A DNA stretch of 64,000 nucleotides from JANQHS01 sp965227315 (GCA_965227315.1 OZ245737.1:3348001-3412000); one strand, 5' to 3'; numbered from the stretch's first letter, positions 25,481 to 35,800 are shown. The notes: generated by a model from the sequence alone, not told the origin. Translations and numbers: made by a program.

Positions 25481-26379
25481 CTGATCGCATTGGTGATGGT
25501 GGTAACATTATATCGAACCATGCCAATATAGGTATCTTCTTGTGTTCCCCGTGGTCCGAGGGCATCGGAAAACAATGTTCCTCCAAGTTTAACATCATAG
25601 CCTTTAAGCTTACAGCCCTGTATCACTGCCTCGATGGCCTTGGGGTTAATGATCGATTCGATGAAAACGGATTTGATCTCCTTTTCAATGATGAAATCTG
25701 TCAGTATATCAATGTCTTTCAGACCGGCTTCTGACAAGGTTGAGATCCCCTGCAATCCCATCACTTCAATTCCATAAGCTTTTCCGAAGTATCCAAAGGC
25801 ATCATGGGCGGTGATCAATATCCTTTTTTCCTCAGGAATGGAGGCGACCTGTGCAGAGATCCAACTGTTGAGTTCCATGAGTTCCTTGGAGTAATCAGGG
25901 TTGGCAGAGCGTTCGGGGTCCCAGGAGTATAAGGAAAAGATGGAATCGCTCAGAGCGTTCAGTCCTTCATTCCACAATGACACATCAAACCAAAAATGAG
26001 GATCATAAAGACCCGAAAAAGAATTCGAATTGATCAGTTGGGTCTCATCAACAAAATCACCGACTGCCAGCGTGGGCTTTTTCTTGCTCAGATTCTTTAG
26101 AATTTCTTCCATTTTCCCTTCCAAAGAGAGCCCATTGTAAACGATGATGTCCGCTTCTTTAAGTTTTGCAAGATCATTGCTCGTAGGCTTATAGAGATGC
26201 GGGTCTATTCCCGGGCCCATGAGGGATTGAATTTTCACGTCCGCGGGTAAAAGATTTGCTAAACCGTCGTGGATCATACCGGTTGTAGCCGTGATTACAA
26301 TGCCTTCCTTTTTCTGATCAGGCTTACAGCCAATAAGGTATAGCGATAAAAGAAGGGCGGTCAGAAGTCTTAATCTCAT
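25477..26379 (-). CDS. Metal ABC transporter substrate-binding lipoprotein (ZnuA/TroA type)
   Basis: A 300-residue cluster A-I binding protein. The signal LLSLYLIGC places the lipidated Cys18. Predicted metal ligands are His61 (GIDPHLYKP), His128 (DPHFWFDV), His192 (TAHDAFGYF) and Asp272 (LFSDALG). Histidine rather than glutamate at the third position favours zinc or a TroA-like zinc/manganese site over a strict manganese one. The long His-rich loop of ZnuA is absent. It is co-transcribed with the ATPase downstream; a glycosyltransferase gene is directly upstream on the same strand. Confidence 0.92.
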   Translation of the reverse strand: MRLRLLTALLLSLYLIGCKPDQKKEGIVITATTGMIHDGLANLLPADVKIQSLMGPGIDPHLYKPTSNDLAKLKEADIIVYNGLSLEGKMEEILKNLSKKKPTLAVGDFVDETQLINSNSFSGLYDPHFWFDVSLWNEGLNALSDSIFSLYSWDPERSANPDYSKELMELNSWISAQVASIPEEKRILITAHDAFGYFGKAYGIEVMGLQGISTLSEAGLKDIDILTDFIIEKEIKSVFIESIINPKAIEAVIQGCKLKGYDVKLGGTLFSDALGPRGTQEDTYIGMVRYNVTTITNAIR

Positions 26380-26417
26380 TTATTAGTGCTGGTTGGGTCA
26401 ATAAATCGCCGGCAAAT

Positions 26418-27530
26418 TTAGGTATCAATTTCCATCAGCAAATCTTGTATTTGGGATTTAAAAATGTCCCTTTCGGTTATCCAGCAGACATCCTTGAGTG
26501 AGAAACTACTATTATCAAATTCAATTTTTTCATTTAGGACGAATTCGGCAGCATCCTCAGAGTCGCTAAAAGCTGTACCGTTCCCATGGTTTTTGAAGAA
26601 CTCACTATAAGCTGGATTGGCGGAGCCCAGGATATAACTTGAATAAGCCAGGGATTCAAAAAAGCAGGTCGGGATGCGGTCCTTGATGCTGATAAGGTTT
26701 TGATATAGCGCAAACGTGAATTTTGATCGCTGAATTTCTTCCAGAATTGATTCGTACGGAACTGGTTCATCTCTGATATTGAGTCTCAGGTTTGAATTGC
26801 TCGCTGAGAGCTTTTCAAGAAACAGCCTGTCAGATCTCTTAGGGCAGTGACCGATGACCACTAGCGGGTAGCCTTTCAGTTTTTTCAAAAAATGTCGAAG
26901 TTCTCCAAGTCCGGTCTGAATCGAGATCGTTCCAGAGTAGACTACCTGATCTCTTTTTTTGATATGCTTGGTGCCAAATGGAATAGCCTTGTTCTCAAGC
27001 AGGATTCCTCTTTTTTTGATAAAGGCCATTTCCCGGAAATAGCATTTTTCAGCTACAAATATCCTGGAAGCCTGGTGGACTGAGATCTTTTCGATCAACC
27101 TGACCATCATGGCGGGGAAGATCAGGAGAGCTTTTTTGAAAAAATTCTCACCGGAAATGTTTTTGAAGTAATTCTCCTGAAGGTCATAGATGATCTTCTT
27201 TCCGGAAAATGCTCTGTAGAAAACTGCCGGAAGCAGAAGTTCCCAGGTGCAGATGACAAGTAAGTCAGGTTTCAGGTTGACACATGTTGTGGTAAAATTC
27301 CAGATCCTTTGAATTCTTTTGAATGGATTCCTGCTGAAAGAAAACCCATCCAAAAAGATCCCATGATCTTGCTTGGAGGCGATTTTTTTGCTTCCAAAAA
27401 ATAGGAGATCCAGGCCCTTGGAATCCGAGAGGGAAGCTCCCAACTTTTTGTACATTCGCACATCGTCGGCGGGCTTGAGAACGCTGGCAAACAGGATCTT
27501 TTTCTTTTCCAATACCCAAAGATGAATCAT
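26418..27530 (-). CDS. Glycosyltransferase (GT4-like, GT-B fold)
   Basis: About 370 residues. The N-terminal half begins KKILFASVLKPADDVRMYKKLG (shown as two adjoining parts KKILFASVLKP and ADDVRMYKKLG), typical of the acceptor domain of GT-B enzymes. The middle has IIYDLQENYFKNI and the C-terminal donor domain has VVYSGTISIQTGLGEL, LVVIGHCP and a PTCFFESLAYSSYILGSANPAY-like segment with the family's E...Y loop. The frame remains open another 94 codons upstream but that part lies antisense within dapD and is rejected. ATG 27530 overlaps the divergent dapD start by 9 bases; TTG 27512 would avoid it. Acceptor unknown. Confidence 0.78.
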   Translation of the reverse strand: MIHLWVLEKKKILFASVLKPADDVRMYKKLGASLSDSKGLDLLFFGSKKIASKQDHGIFLDGFSFSRNPFKRIQRIWNFTTTCVNLKPDLLVICTWELLLPAVFYRAFSGKKIIYDLQENYFKNISGENFFKKALLIFPAMMVRLIEKISVHQASRIFVAEKCYFREMAFIKKRGILLENKAIPFGTKHIKKRDQVVYSGTISIQTGLGELRHFLKKLKGYPLVVIGHCPKRSDRLFLEKLSASNSNLRLNIRDEPVPYESILEEIQRSKFTFALYQNLISIKDRIPTCFFESLAYSSYILGSANPAYSEFFKNHGNGTAFSDSEDAAEFVLNEKIEFDNSSFSLKDVCWITERDIFKSQIQDLLMEIDT

Positions 27531-28334
27531 CAGCAAATAATAGAGCATGCCTGGGAGAATAAAGAGGAGTTGAAATCCTCCGAAGTCCAATCTGCCATTG
27601 AAGATGTAATAGCAAAATTGGATGCCGGTGAACTTCGGGTGGCATCCGTTCAGAATGGAAGTTGGGTGGTGCATCAATGGATCAAGAAGGCTGTATTGAT
27701 GTATTTCCCGATCAAGGGAATGAACACCATCAAGCTTGAACCCTTTGAGTTTTACGATAAGATCCCGCTGAAGACCGGATTTGAAAAATTGGGAATTCGG
27801 GTTGTCCCCCATGCTTTGGCCAGGTATGGGTCTTATGTGGCTCCCGGTGTGGTCATGATGCCCTCATATGTCAATATCGGTGCATATGTCGATTCTAACA
27901 CCATGGTGGATACCTGGGCCACGGTAGGAAGCTGTGCACAGGTGGGCAAGAACGTTCACTTGAGCGGGGGAGTAGGCATTGGTGGGGTTCTTGAACCGGT
28001 GCAGGCTTCACCCGTTATTATTGAGGACGGTGCTTTTATCGGCTCGAGGTGCATATTGGTGGAAGGTGTTAAAATTGGAAAAGAGGCTGTTTTGGGTGCT
28101 AATGTGACCCTGACCTCAACGTCAAAGATCATTGATGTTTCCGGAAACGAACCTGTTGAATTTAAGGGCGAGATACCGGAAAGATCCGTGGTTATTCCCG
28201 GAGGCATCACAAAAAAATTCCCCGCCGGAGAATATCAGGTGCCTGCCGCATTGATCATTGGGAAAAGGAAAGAGAGTACAGATTTGAAGACATCGCTTAA
28301 CGATGCTCTTCGAGATAATTCGATTGTGGTTTAG
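27522..28334 (+). CDS. dapD: 2,3,4,5-tetrahydropyridine-2,6-dicarboxylate N-succinyltransferase
   Basis: 270 residues. DapD succinylates tetrahydrodipicolinate in the lysine/diaminopimelate pathway, using succinyl-CoA. The helical N-terminus (IIEHAWENKEEL) leads to the left-handed beta-helix with hexapeptide turns (VMMPSYVNIGAYVDSNTMVD is the family signature, then SCAQVGKNVHLSGGVGIGGV and IGSRCILVEGVKIG). GGITKKFPAGEYQVPAA is near the end. It overlaps the divergent glycosyltransferase start and its stop shares one base with the next gene. The succinylase branch of DAP synthesis is thereby implied for this organism. Confidence 0.96.
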   Translation: MNHQQIIEHAWENKEELKSSEVQSAIEDVIAKLDAGELRVASVQNGSWVVHQWIKKAVLMYFPIKGMNTIKLEPFEFYDKIPLKTGFEKLGIRVVPHALARYGSYVAPGVVMMPSYVNIGAYVDSNTMVDTWATVGSCAQVGKNVHLSGGVGIGGVLEPVQASPVIIEDGAFIGSRCILVEGVKIGKEAVLGANVTLTSTSKIIDVSGNEPVEFKGEIPERSVVIPGGITKKFPAGEYQVPAALIIGKRKESTDLKTSLNDALRDNSIVV

Positions 28335-28729
28335 TGGAAAGAATAACAACAAAAATCGCGCTTGCCCAGGACCTGGGCGTCCATGGGAATCTATTTGGAG
28401 GAAATATGCTGTCTTGGATCGATGAGGCAGCTGCAGCCCTGGCTTCGAGGACTTGTCAATCGGCCAATATGGTCACGGTAAAGCTGGAAGAGGTGGTTTT
28501 TAAAAAGGCAGTTAAAGAAGGTTTTCTAATCCATATCTATGGAGAAGTTGAACATATCGGAAATACGTCCATAAGACTTTCCATGGAAGCCAGAAAGCAT
28601 AATGTGTATACCGGTGAGGAAGAGGCAGTGGCAACCACCAAAATCACTTTTGTGCACATTGACTCTCACGGGAATCCGATTCCCATCAAGCAAGAGATCA
28701 AGAAGCAGTTTCCGAACTCTGATCCTTAG
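28334..28729 (+). CDS. Acyl-CoA thioesterase, hotdog fold (YciA-like)
   Basis: 131 residues with a single hotdog domain. The start VHGNLFGGNMLSWIDEAAAALA contains the conserved N..GG..L...D motif of YciA/BACH-type acyl-CoA thioesterases (split here as VHGNLFGGNM and LSWIDEAAAALA). Asp in WIDEAA is the likely catalytic residue. The start codon is GTG at 28334, overlapping the dapD stop by one base, so the two are coupled. The substrate range is unknown. The 3' end overlaps the convergent hydroxyacyl-CoA dehydrogenase by 4 bases. Confidence 0.88.
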   Translation: MERITTKIALAQDLGVHGNLFGGNMLSWIDEAAAALASRTCQSANMVTVKLEEVVFKKAVKEGFLIHIYGEVEHIGNTSIRLSMEARKHNVYTGEEEAVATTKITFVHIDSHGNPIPIKQEIKKQFPNSDP

Positions 28730-29613
28730 GAGAACTGTTTGGACACAACAAGTTCCTTGGTTCCATGGGACCAATCGTAGAACCCTGATCCGGATTTAAC
28801 ACCAAGGTGCCCGGCTTCGACCATATTGACAAGCAGCGGGCAGGGAGCATATTTGGGTTTGCCATGCCCCTCATGCATGACTCTCAGGATAAACAGACAG
28901 ACATCCAGGCCTATGAAATCCGCCAGTTGAAGAGGCCCCATGGGATGTGCCATCCCGAGTTTCATGACAGTGTCGATCTCCATCACACCCGCCTCTCCTT
29001 CAAAAAGGGTTTCAATTGCTTCGTTGATCATCGGCATCAGAATTCTGTTCGCCACAAAACCCGGGTAATCATTTACCTCCACAGGTACCTTGCCTAGCTT
29101 TTTTGAGGTCTCTACGATTGCATTATTGACTTCATCGGCAGTGGAAAAGCCTCTGATGATTTCCACCAGTTTCATCACCGGTACCGGATTCATAAAATGC
29201 ATCCCAATGACTTTTTCAGGCCTTTTCGTAAAGGATGCCAGCTTGGTAATTGATATGGAAGAGGTATTGGTTGCGAGTATGGCTCCTTCCGGCGCATTGG
29301 CATCCATTTCCTGAAATATCTTACCCTTCAGGTCTAGGTTTTCAGTAGCTGCCTCCACTACCAGATCTGCATTCTTCACACCTTCGGCAACATTTGTTCC
29401 TGTCGAGATGTTGGAAAGGGTAGCAGACTTATCTTCTTCGCTGATCTTCTCCTTGGCTACCATTCTGTCAAGGTTCTTTTCTATGGTTTTCAAGGCTTTA
29501 TCAAGGGCATCCTGATTGATGTCAAGCAGGTTGACCGAAAAACCGTTTTGAGCGAAAACATGGGCAATACCGTTCCCCATTGTTCCTGAACCGATAACAG
29601 AAATGTTATTCAT
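28726..29613 (-). CDS. 3-hydroxybutyryl/3-hydroxyacyl-CoA dehydrogenase
   Basis: 295 residues. The N-terminal Rossmann domain has GSGTMGNGIAHVFAQNG, followed by NADLVVEAATENLDLK, ATNTSSISIT and the catalytic-histidine segment GMHFMNPVPVMKLVEII. The C-terminal domain has NDYPGFVANRILMPMINEA and GMAHPMGPLQLADFIGLD. It is a stand-alone single-domain HBDH, which oxidises (S)-3-hydroxybutyryl-CoA or the longer homologues with NAD(P). It has its own promoter region; a TAGTTTTG on the minus strand fits a -7 box but no TTTG is correctly spaced. The function in beta-oxidation or butyrate-type metabolism is inferred. Confidence 0.94.
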   Translation of the reverse strand: MNNISVIGSGTMGNGIAHVFAQNGFSVNLLDINQDALDKALKTIEKNLDRMVAKEKISEEDKSATLSNISTGTNVAEGVKNADLVVEAATENLDLKGKIFQEMDANAPEGAILATNTSSISITKLASFTKRPEKVIGMHFMNPVPVMKLVEIIRGFSTADEVNNAIVETSKKLGKVPVEVNDYPGFVANRILMPMINEAIETLFEGEAGVMEIDTVMKLGMAHPMGPLQLADFIGLDVCLFILRVMHEGHGKPKYAPCPLLVNMVEAGHLGVKSGSGFYDWSHGTKELVVSKQFS

Positions 29614-29693
29614 AAGACCTAATCTTTTGTATGCTTTAGTTATTTTGGAAGTGCAAAACTAGAATTTTGAACCAATCACGTTAATTCAGCTCC

Positions 29694-30608
29694 ATGAAAA
29701 GATCTCTACTCTCTTTATTCCTTGGCTTTTTTCTCAGTTCAATCCTTTTTGCCCAGACTACGGTCGACATTTCGGCTGAAAAGGACAATAGCATTTATTC
29801 GGAAAGCAATAATCTTAGCCTGGGGGCAGGGGATTGGGTTTTTCTCGGAAGAACCAATCAGGGCAATGATCGACGAGCCCTTCTGAAGTTTGATGTAGCT
29901 GCAAATGTGCCTGCCGGTGCCATGATAACAGATGTTACCTTGGAATTGAATGTGGATGAAGGAAAAGGCGGGCAGAGAAATGCCGATGTGCACGTCCTTA
30001 CCCAGGATTGGGGTGAAGGATCGGCAAATAATCCCGGGAGTCCGGGTCAGGGCGGATTTCCATCAACCGATGATTGCTCATGGGCCTATACATTTTGGTC
30101 GATATCCATGTGGACGAATCCAGGCGGTGATTTCGATGCAAATTCAATCGCTAGTACCAATATTAATGATTCAGGGATTGCCAGTTGGAATTCAACCGAT
30201 CTTACCTCCACAGTTCAGGACTGGCTAGATGGCACCACGCCCAATCATGGGATAATCCTGATCGGGGATGAAAGCACTAACCAAACAGCAAAAAAGTTGC
30301 ATTCCAGGGAAAATGCTACTGGTCAACCCGTATTAAAAGTGACCTATACCACCTCAACAGGATTGTCCTCCAATGTATCCAGTCCTAAGTTCTCAATACA
30401 TCCGAATCCCGTGCAGTCGAATTTTTCTCTTCATGGAAGTACAGCGGATATCGAAAGCCTGGAGATCATTGACCTCAAGGGATCAAAACTGAAAAGACTT
30501 GATCCAAACGTTAGAGACTTTAGCATCGCAGATCTTGAAAGAGGTATCTATTTGCTGAAAATTCAGGGTGATGGTTTTTCCGTCACCCAGAAGCTCATTA
30601 AGAGGTAG
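29694..30608 (+). CDS. Secreted DNRLRE-domain protein with type IX sorting domain
   Basis: 304 residues. The signal peptide ends SSILFAQ. A DNRLRE-type beta-sandwich follows (about 23-215) with NRRALLKFDV-like RRALLKFDVAANVPAGAMIT and SWNSTDLTSTVQDWLDGT, ending HSRENATGQPVLKVTYT. The C-terminal about 75 residues are a type A Por/T9SS sorting domain: FSIHPNPVQSNFSL, LEIIDLKGSKLKRL and LERGIYLLKIQGDG with the terminal KLIKR. The protein is therefore predicted to be exported by the type IX system and attached to or released from the cell surface. DNRLRE domains occur in surface glycan-degrading or adhesive proteins; the ligand is unknown. Confidence 0.88.
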   Translation: MKRSLLSLFLGFFLSSILFAQTTVDISAEKDNSIYSESNNLSLGAGDWVFLGRTNQGNDRRALLKFDVAANVPAGAMITDVTLELNVDEGKGGQRNADVHVLTQDWGEGSANNPGSPGQGGFPSTDDCSWAYTFWSISMWTNPGGDFDANSIASTNINDSGIASWNSTDLTSTVQDWLDGTTPNHGIILIGDESTNQTAKKLHSRENATGQPVLKVTYTTSTGLSSNVSSPKFSIHPNPVQSNFSLHGSTADIESLEIIDLKGSKLKRLDPNVRDFSIADLERGIYLLKIQGDGFSVTQKLIKR

Positions 30609-30610
30609 GT

Positions 30611-32845
30611 CTATTGGATATCTTTGGTGGTATTGGTATTCACAAATAGAATATCACCTACCTCCTCGAAGCCAACAAAAACATCTTCTTCATCATGCCT
30701 GACCATTTCGCTTCTCAGGCCAAGAATGGTCAGGTCTGCATCTCTTGAAATATTGTTGATCAGCGCTTTTGCGTCCTCATCTTCCTGTTTAGGGATCATT
30801 CTGATGTTATTGGCGGAGATCGGGATCCTTCCGGCCTTGATCAAGCCGAGAAGCTCTTCTTTCTGATTGTGAAGATCTTTCACTGGAAAAAGTGAAAAGA
30901 TCTTGATGTTTCCGTTTTTCCAATCGGGATGCCCGATAATGATATATGCCATCAGGATCATCAGATTAGCGTTCTGAAAATCGTTGGGGGTTATCCAAAG
31001 GTGGATTTCCGATTTGACACCAAACCTTCGAATACTGCTGCCCAGGATCAATACATCGAATTCACTTGATTTTGTGAGCTGATAGTTTTCCACAATTGCC
31101 TTGAGCTGATCAGGCTGGTCCTTTGAATACTCAAAAAGGATCATATTGTTCTCCTTTCCGGACACACCGGGCAATTGAATCACCTGGGCGATCGCAGAGG
31201 TATAGGAGGGGCTGATCAAGGTGTCCAGATAAACATTGTTCTTTGAAACTTCGGCCATCTTGATCAGACGTTCCAGGGCCTCCTTCGATTCCAGATGCGT
31301 TTCTTTTGAGAGGTAACCATCGATCAAATGAATAAAGGTCCCAAAGCCATACTTGTAGCTGATCCAGCCCAGAAGCTCAAATGCAGCTACTCGCTTGAAA
31401 CTATCCTTGGAGATGCACACAACCGAAGGCCTCCATTTTTCCTTGTCAGGATCTTTTTCAGCCTTTTGAAGAAACACCTGAAGAACGCGACTCAGCTGGA
31501 ATATAACACCCTGAAAAATACCCGCCAGCCCTTCTTTCTCATCCTTTGATCTGGAGATCACCAGATAAAGCACCGTCATAAGCAAGAGGGACAGAACCGC
31601 ATACTCCGGATTGATCTGGAGCATCAGGATCAGACACATGACCGCTCCCAGAAGTGAGAAGTACCATTTGCTTTTAAAGGAAGGACGGTAGGAGGGGTCC
31701 GAAGCAAAGTGTTCAAAAAATGAGATCATGCAAATGGATCCATAGGTCAGCATGAAGAACATGGTGATTATACCGGCTACGGTGTTCACATCACCAATGA
31801 TCACAAAAACCATTGCTATGAGTGTGGTGACCAACGTAGCGTTGTTTGGCTCATTGGTCTTTCCTGCTCCTCTTGAAAGCCAATAATTGGCTGGTTTAAA
31901 GGGAAGGTTTTTATCGGCAGCAAGGGCCTGTAAGGTTCTGGGAGCCACCATCATGGAACCCAAAGCAGAAGAAATTGTCGCCGCTGCGAGCCCAATAGGA
32001 ATGATAGGGCCCCAGATGGCGATATCACTCATGATCAATTGCTTATCATTGAGTGCTTCCGGGCTTGCTGAGATATAGAGTTTGAATGCGATCGCCATAT
32101 AAACAAGCATTCCGAAAATGGTCGCAGCAAAAGTCCCCCGGGGGATGGATTTTCTTGGATCCTTCAGATCTCCTGATAACCCTACACCTGCGGTCATTCC
32201 GGTAAAGGCTGGAAAACAAATGGCAAAAACCAGGAAAAAGGAATTCGGGTCATCAATCCTGATGTTCATTTTGAATCCCTCCGCAAGGGCCGGGTTGTCA
32301 CCTCTGCCGAGAAAGAAGAATACCAGGGCTACAGCGAGGACAGAGACCACCACGTATAATGTTCTGACGCCCAATGAGGCCCCTTTACTGATCATCAGGA
32401 AGAACAGGATCAATAATGAAGGGATGGATATGATCCTGTAGTCATATATGTGTATGGCATATTTGGCCAACAGATATTCGAAAACGGGCTCGAAAGCCTG
32501 CGAAAAGGCGATGATGTAAAAAGCAACGGAAATAGCTTGAGAGATGTACAGTGCTGTTCCGATGGCGCCGCCCACAGTCAACCCGAAAGAACGTGAAATG
32601 ATAAAGTATTCTCCACCTCCTTCCACCTTCTGGTTGGTGGCAATTTCGGCAATCGCCATTGCGGTAGGAATGGTGACCAGATGCCCCAATACAATGATGG
32701 CCCAGGCTCCGAGAAGACCGACGTTTCCAACCGCATAACCAAATCGAAGAAAGAGAATTGCTCCCAGGATCGTGGAAATGGCGGTAAAGAACACCGCTGG
32801 AGTTCCAAAACCCCTGCGGCTATCGACTAACCTTTGGGTTGCCAT
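30611..32845 (-). CDS. SLC12-like cation-chloride cotransporter family protein
   Basis: 744 residues. The N-terminal about 460 residues hold 12 predicted membrane helices of the APC fold, starting FGTPAVFFTAISTILGAILF. FPAFTGMTAGVGLSGDLKDP is a signature shared with eukaryotic NKCC/KCC cotransporters, including TG..AGxxxSGDLKDP. The C-terminal about 270 residues are a cytosolic domain that opens EKWRPSVVCIS, like the WRPQ-type start of the SLC12 regulatory domain, and ends with LTILGLRSEM. Probable role: coupled Na/K/Cl or amino acid transport. It overlaps the smc stop by one base, so it follows smc in one transcript. Confidence 0.85.
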   Translation of the reverse strand: MATQRLVDSRRGFGTPAVFFTAISTILGAILFLRFGYAVGNVGLLGAWAIIVLGHLVTIPTAMAIAEIATNQKVEGGGEYFIISRSFGLTVGGAIGTALYISQAISVAFYIIAFSQAFEPVFEYLLAKYAIHIYDYRIISIPSLLILFFLMISKGASLGVRTLYVVVSVLAVALVFFFLGRGDNPALAEGFKMNIRIDDPNSFFLVFAICFPAFTGMTAGVGLSGDLKDPRKSIPRGTFAATIFGMLVYMAIAFKLYISASPEALNDKQLIMSDIAIWGPIIPIGLAAATISSALGSMMVAPRTLQALAADKNLPFKPANYWLSRGAGKTNEPNNATLVTTLIAMVFVIIGDVNTVAGIITMFFMLTYGSICMISFFEHFASDPSYRPSFKSKWYFSLLGAVMCLILMLQINPEYAVLSLLLMTVLYLVISRSKDEKEGLAGIFQGVIFQLSRVLQVFLQKAEKDPDKEKWRPSVVCISKDSFKRVAAFELLGWISYKYGFGTFIHLIDGYLSKETHLESKEALERLIKMAEVSKNNVYLDTLISPSYTSAIAQVIQLPGVSGKENNMILFEYSKDQPDQLKAIVENYQLTKSSEFDVLILGSSIRRFGVKSEIHLWITPNDFQNANLMILMAYIIIGHPDWKNGNIKIFSLFPVKDLHNQKEELLGLIKAGRIPISANNIRMIPKQEDEDAKALINNISRDADLTILGLRSEMVRHDEEDVFVGFEEVGDILFVNTNTTKDIQ

Positions 32846-35800
32846 TAATTCAGATTGCTTAGATCCACCGGCACCACTCTGGAGATCCCGCTTTCTACCA
32901 TTGTGATCCCATAGATCATTTTGGTATTTGCCATAGTTCTCTTATTGTGGGTCACGATGATAAACTGACTTTGGTTTGAAAACTCGTTTATGATGTTGTT
33001 GAATTTGTCAATGTTTGCATCGTCCAAAGGTGCATCTACCTCATCAAATACGCAAAATGGCGCTGGTTTCAGCAGGTAAACCGAAAAAAGCAACGAGGTT
33101 GCAGTGAGTGTTTTCTCGCCGCCGGAGAGCTGGTTTATCGTCAAGGGGCGTTTTCCCTTTGGCTTGGCAACGATTTCAATTTCCGAGTTTAAGGGATCTT
33201 CCGGGTCGACCAATTTCAGATCACAGGTATCGCCTTCGGAAAACAGCGTTCTGAATACCTCGATGAAATTATCCCTGATCTTATCAAAAGCATCTTGAAA
33301 AGTCTCGGTGGCAACCTTATCGATTTCATCGATGGTGGATAGGAGAGAGGACTTTGCATTTTCAAGATCTTCTCTTTGTTTGAGAATGAATTCGTGCCTT
33401 TCCTTTACTTCCTCAAAGGCCTCCAACGCCATCGGATTGATAGGTCCGATCCGATCAAGTTTTCCCTTTACCGTTTCCACAAGCTCCTCCAGCTCTGTCA
33501 GGCTTTGTTCTTCCTCGATATCGGTCTTTAGGAATTGATCAAAGTTGACTTCAAACTCAACCGATAATCTTTCCTTGACAGAGGTGAGATCCAGTTGAAT
33601 TTGATTCAGCTTATCTTTGAAGCTCAAGATCACCCCATCGGATACCTCCTTTTTCTGATTGAGTTCTCTCTGCTCCGATTCCTTGGAATTGATCACCTCT
33701 CGAACATTGTAGTATGCTTTTTCAGCAGCATTGAGTTCCTTTTCAATCCTTTCCTTTTCATCATAGAGGCCGATCAGATCGGATTCCTGGATCTCATCGT
33801 TTTTTAAAAGCTCCTTTATCGATTCATCCTTCTCCTTAAGCTCAATATCATTTTTACCCAGTCTTTCCTCAATTTCCCTCAACGTGTTTTCCTTATAACC
33901 CTGGTCCTGGGTCAGACCCTTCAATTCATTTTCTATTCTGATCTCCTCGAACTTGATCTTTTCCAGAGCAGATTCCTGGATGGCCAATTCTTCCTGAACC
34001 TGATCAAGTTCGCTTTTGGATTGCTCAAACTGTTTTTGCAGTACCTCCAGTTTAGCACCGAGAACCTCTTTTTGCGGGATGGACTTTTCCGTATCAGTCC
34101 TTAATTGCTGGATCTTTTCACCTATGAAATCCTTTTTACTTTGACCCTGGTTGAGGATTTTCTCGATCTGTTCTTTCCGGCTTTCAAACTCTACCTTTTC
34201 CCTTCTTACACGATTGAGACTGTCCTGTACCTCCTGGAAGGGAAGTTGGTTCAATCTGACTTTAAGATTTTCCAGGTTTTGTTCCTTGGTTTCAAGGGTC
34301 ATTTTCCCTGATTCCGATTCTTTTTGAAGCTGGGTAATCTCTTTCTTCAGGTTTTTCAGATTCTTGATCCTGCCAATCCTTTTTCCTTCAAAAAGACCCA
34401 CCGATCCACCGGAAATGGAAAATTTCTTTTGGACTACCTTGGCATCCTTGGTGATCCATATAGCATCCGCAGGATCATTCGGAATGTCTTTGACTTCATT
34501 TACGATTAGGACATCGCCCAATAGGTATTGAACCAGTTTTTGATAGGCGGGATCATAGTCGACAACCTCAGTTGCCGGTATCGCCTGATTGAGGATCTCC
34601 GGGATCTTGGATTTGGTCTCCCGGATCGAGTCGATCAGAAAAAAATTGGCTTTTCCTTTCGATGATCCGCTCAAAAGATCTATGGCCTTTAGGGCTTCTG
34701 TCCTGTTCTGGACAACATAGTGATTCAAAACAGGTTCAAGATAGTTTTCGATGGCCAGGCGGTATTCTTCGGAAGTGCTGAGTACATCGGAAAGCAAAGG
34801 GGATTTTTTGGACCATTGCTTTTCCTTATTTAGGAATTTGATCGCCTCGGGATAGCCTTCAAGGTTATCCACCATACTTTGGGTCAACCTGAGTTCATTC
34901 TCTTTGGCTTCAAGTTTTCTCAACAGGTTGTCCAGGTCCCTTGTTGACTCCTTGATCTCTGACTCTGCCTTCAGGATCTCCTCAGATAGACTGTTTTTTT
35001 CACGCTCTACTTTTTCAAAAGAACCAGAGATATCCTCTTCTCTTTTGAGAATGTCTTTCAGTCGGGAATCAAATTCACGAATAGCCTTTTCCTGTTCTGA
35101 TTTGTTTTGCTGACTATCTTCCAATTGCCCTTCAAGCGTTGATATCTGAACGCTACCGATCTCAATTACCCTTGAGTGCTCGTCATAGTCCTTTTGCGTA
35201 TTTCTAAGATCCTCTTCCAGGTTTCGATAGGCTTCAAGGCTCCCATTGGCTTTTTCCCTTACTTTCCGGGTTTCCAGTTCTTGAGCCTCCCTTTCGGTCT
35301 TTGACAGCGAATACTTTTTTTCGAGTTCACCTTTTTCCTTTTCTATTCCCTGGATAGAGAATTTCAGCCTTTCCTTTAATTTTTTGTCATTCTCAAGATC
35401 GGAATGAATCGTTTCCACTCTGGAGTTTAGGAATTTTAGCCTTTCATTTTTGATCTGTTTTTCGCTTTCGGTATTTCGGATTTTTCCAAGCTGGTCATTT
35501 AACTCCTTTTGCTTTTCGGAAAGCGCCTTTTCTTCATTTACGAGGTTCGATTTGATCTTTTCCAGTTCAGCGGCAAGGGCAGAGATCTTTGCCTGTATCT
35601 CGATCTTCTTATCCTCTTCCTCCTTAATGGACCTTTCGGTATTCTCCAGCTGCTTTTTTTGATCTTCGACTGTGAGTCTGGCAAGTTTGAGTGAGAGATC
35701 CTTGTACTCCTGCTTTAGTTCAAAATATCTTTTGGTCTGTCTGGCCTGCCTTTCCAGGGAACGCATATTCTTTTCGATCTCGAAGACCAGGTCTTCGACC

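Noticed and set aside
26418..27812. Longer version of the glycosyltransferase reading frame starting at 27812
   Set aside because: The extra 94 codons lie antisense to the dapD coding region and encode no recognisable glycosyltransferase sequence. The GT-B N-terminal pattern begins near 27512-27530.
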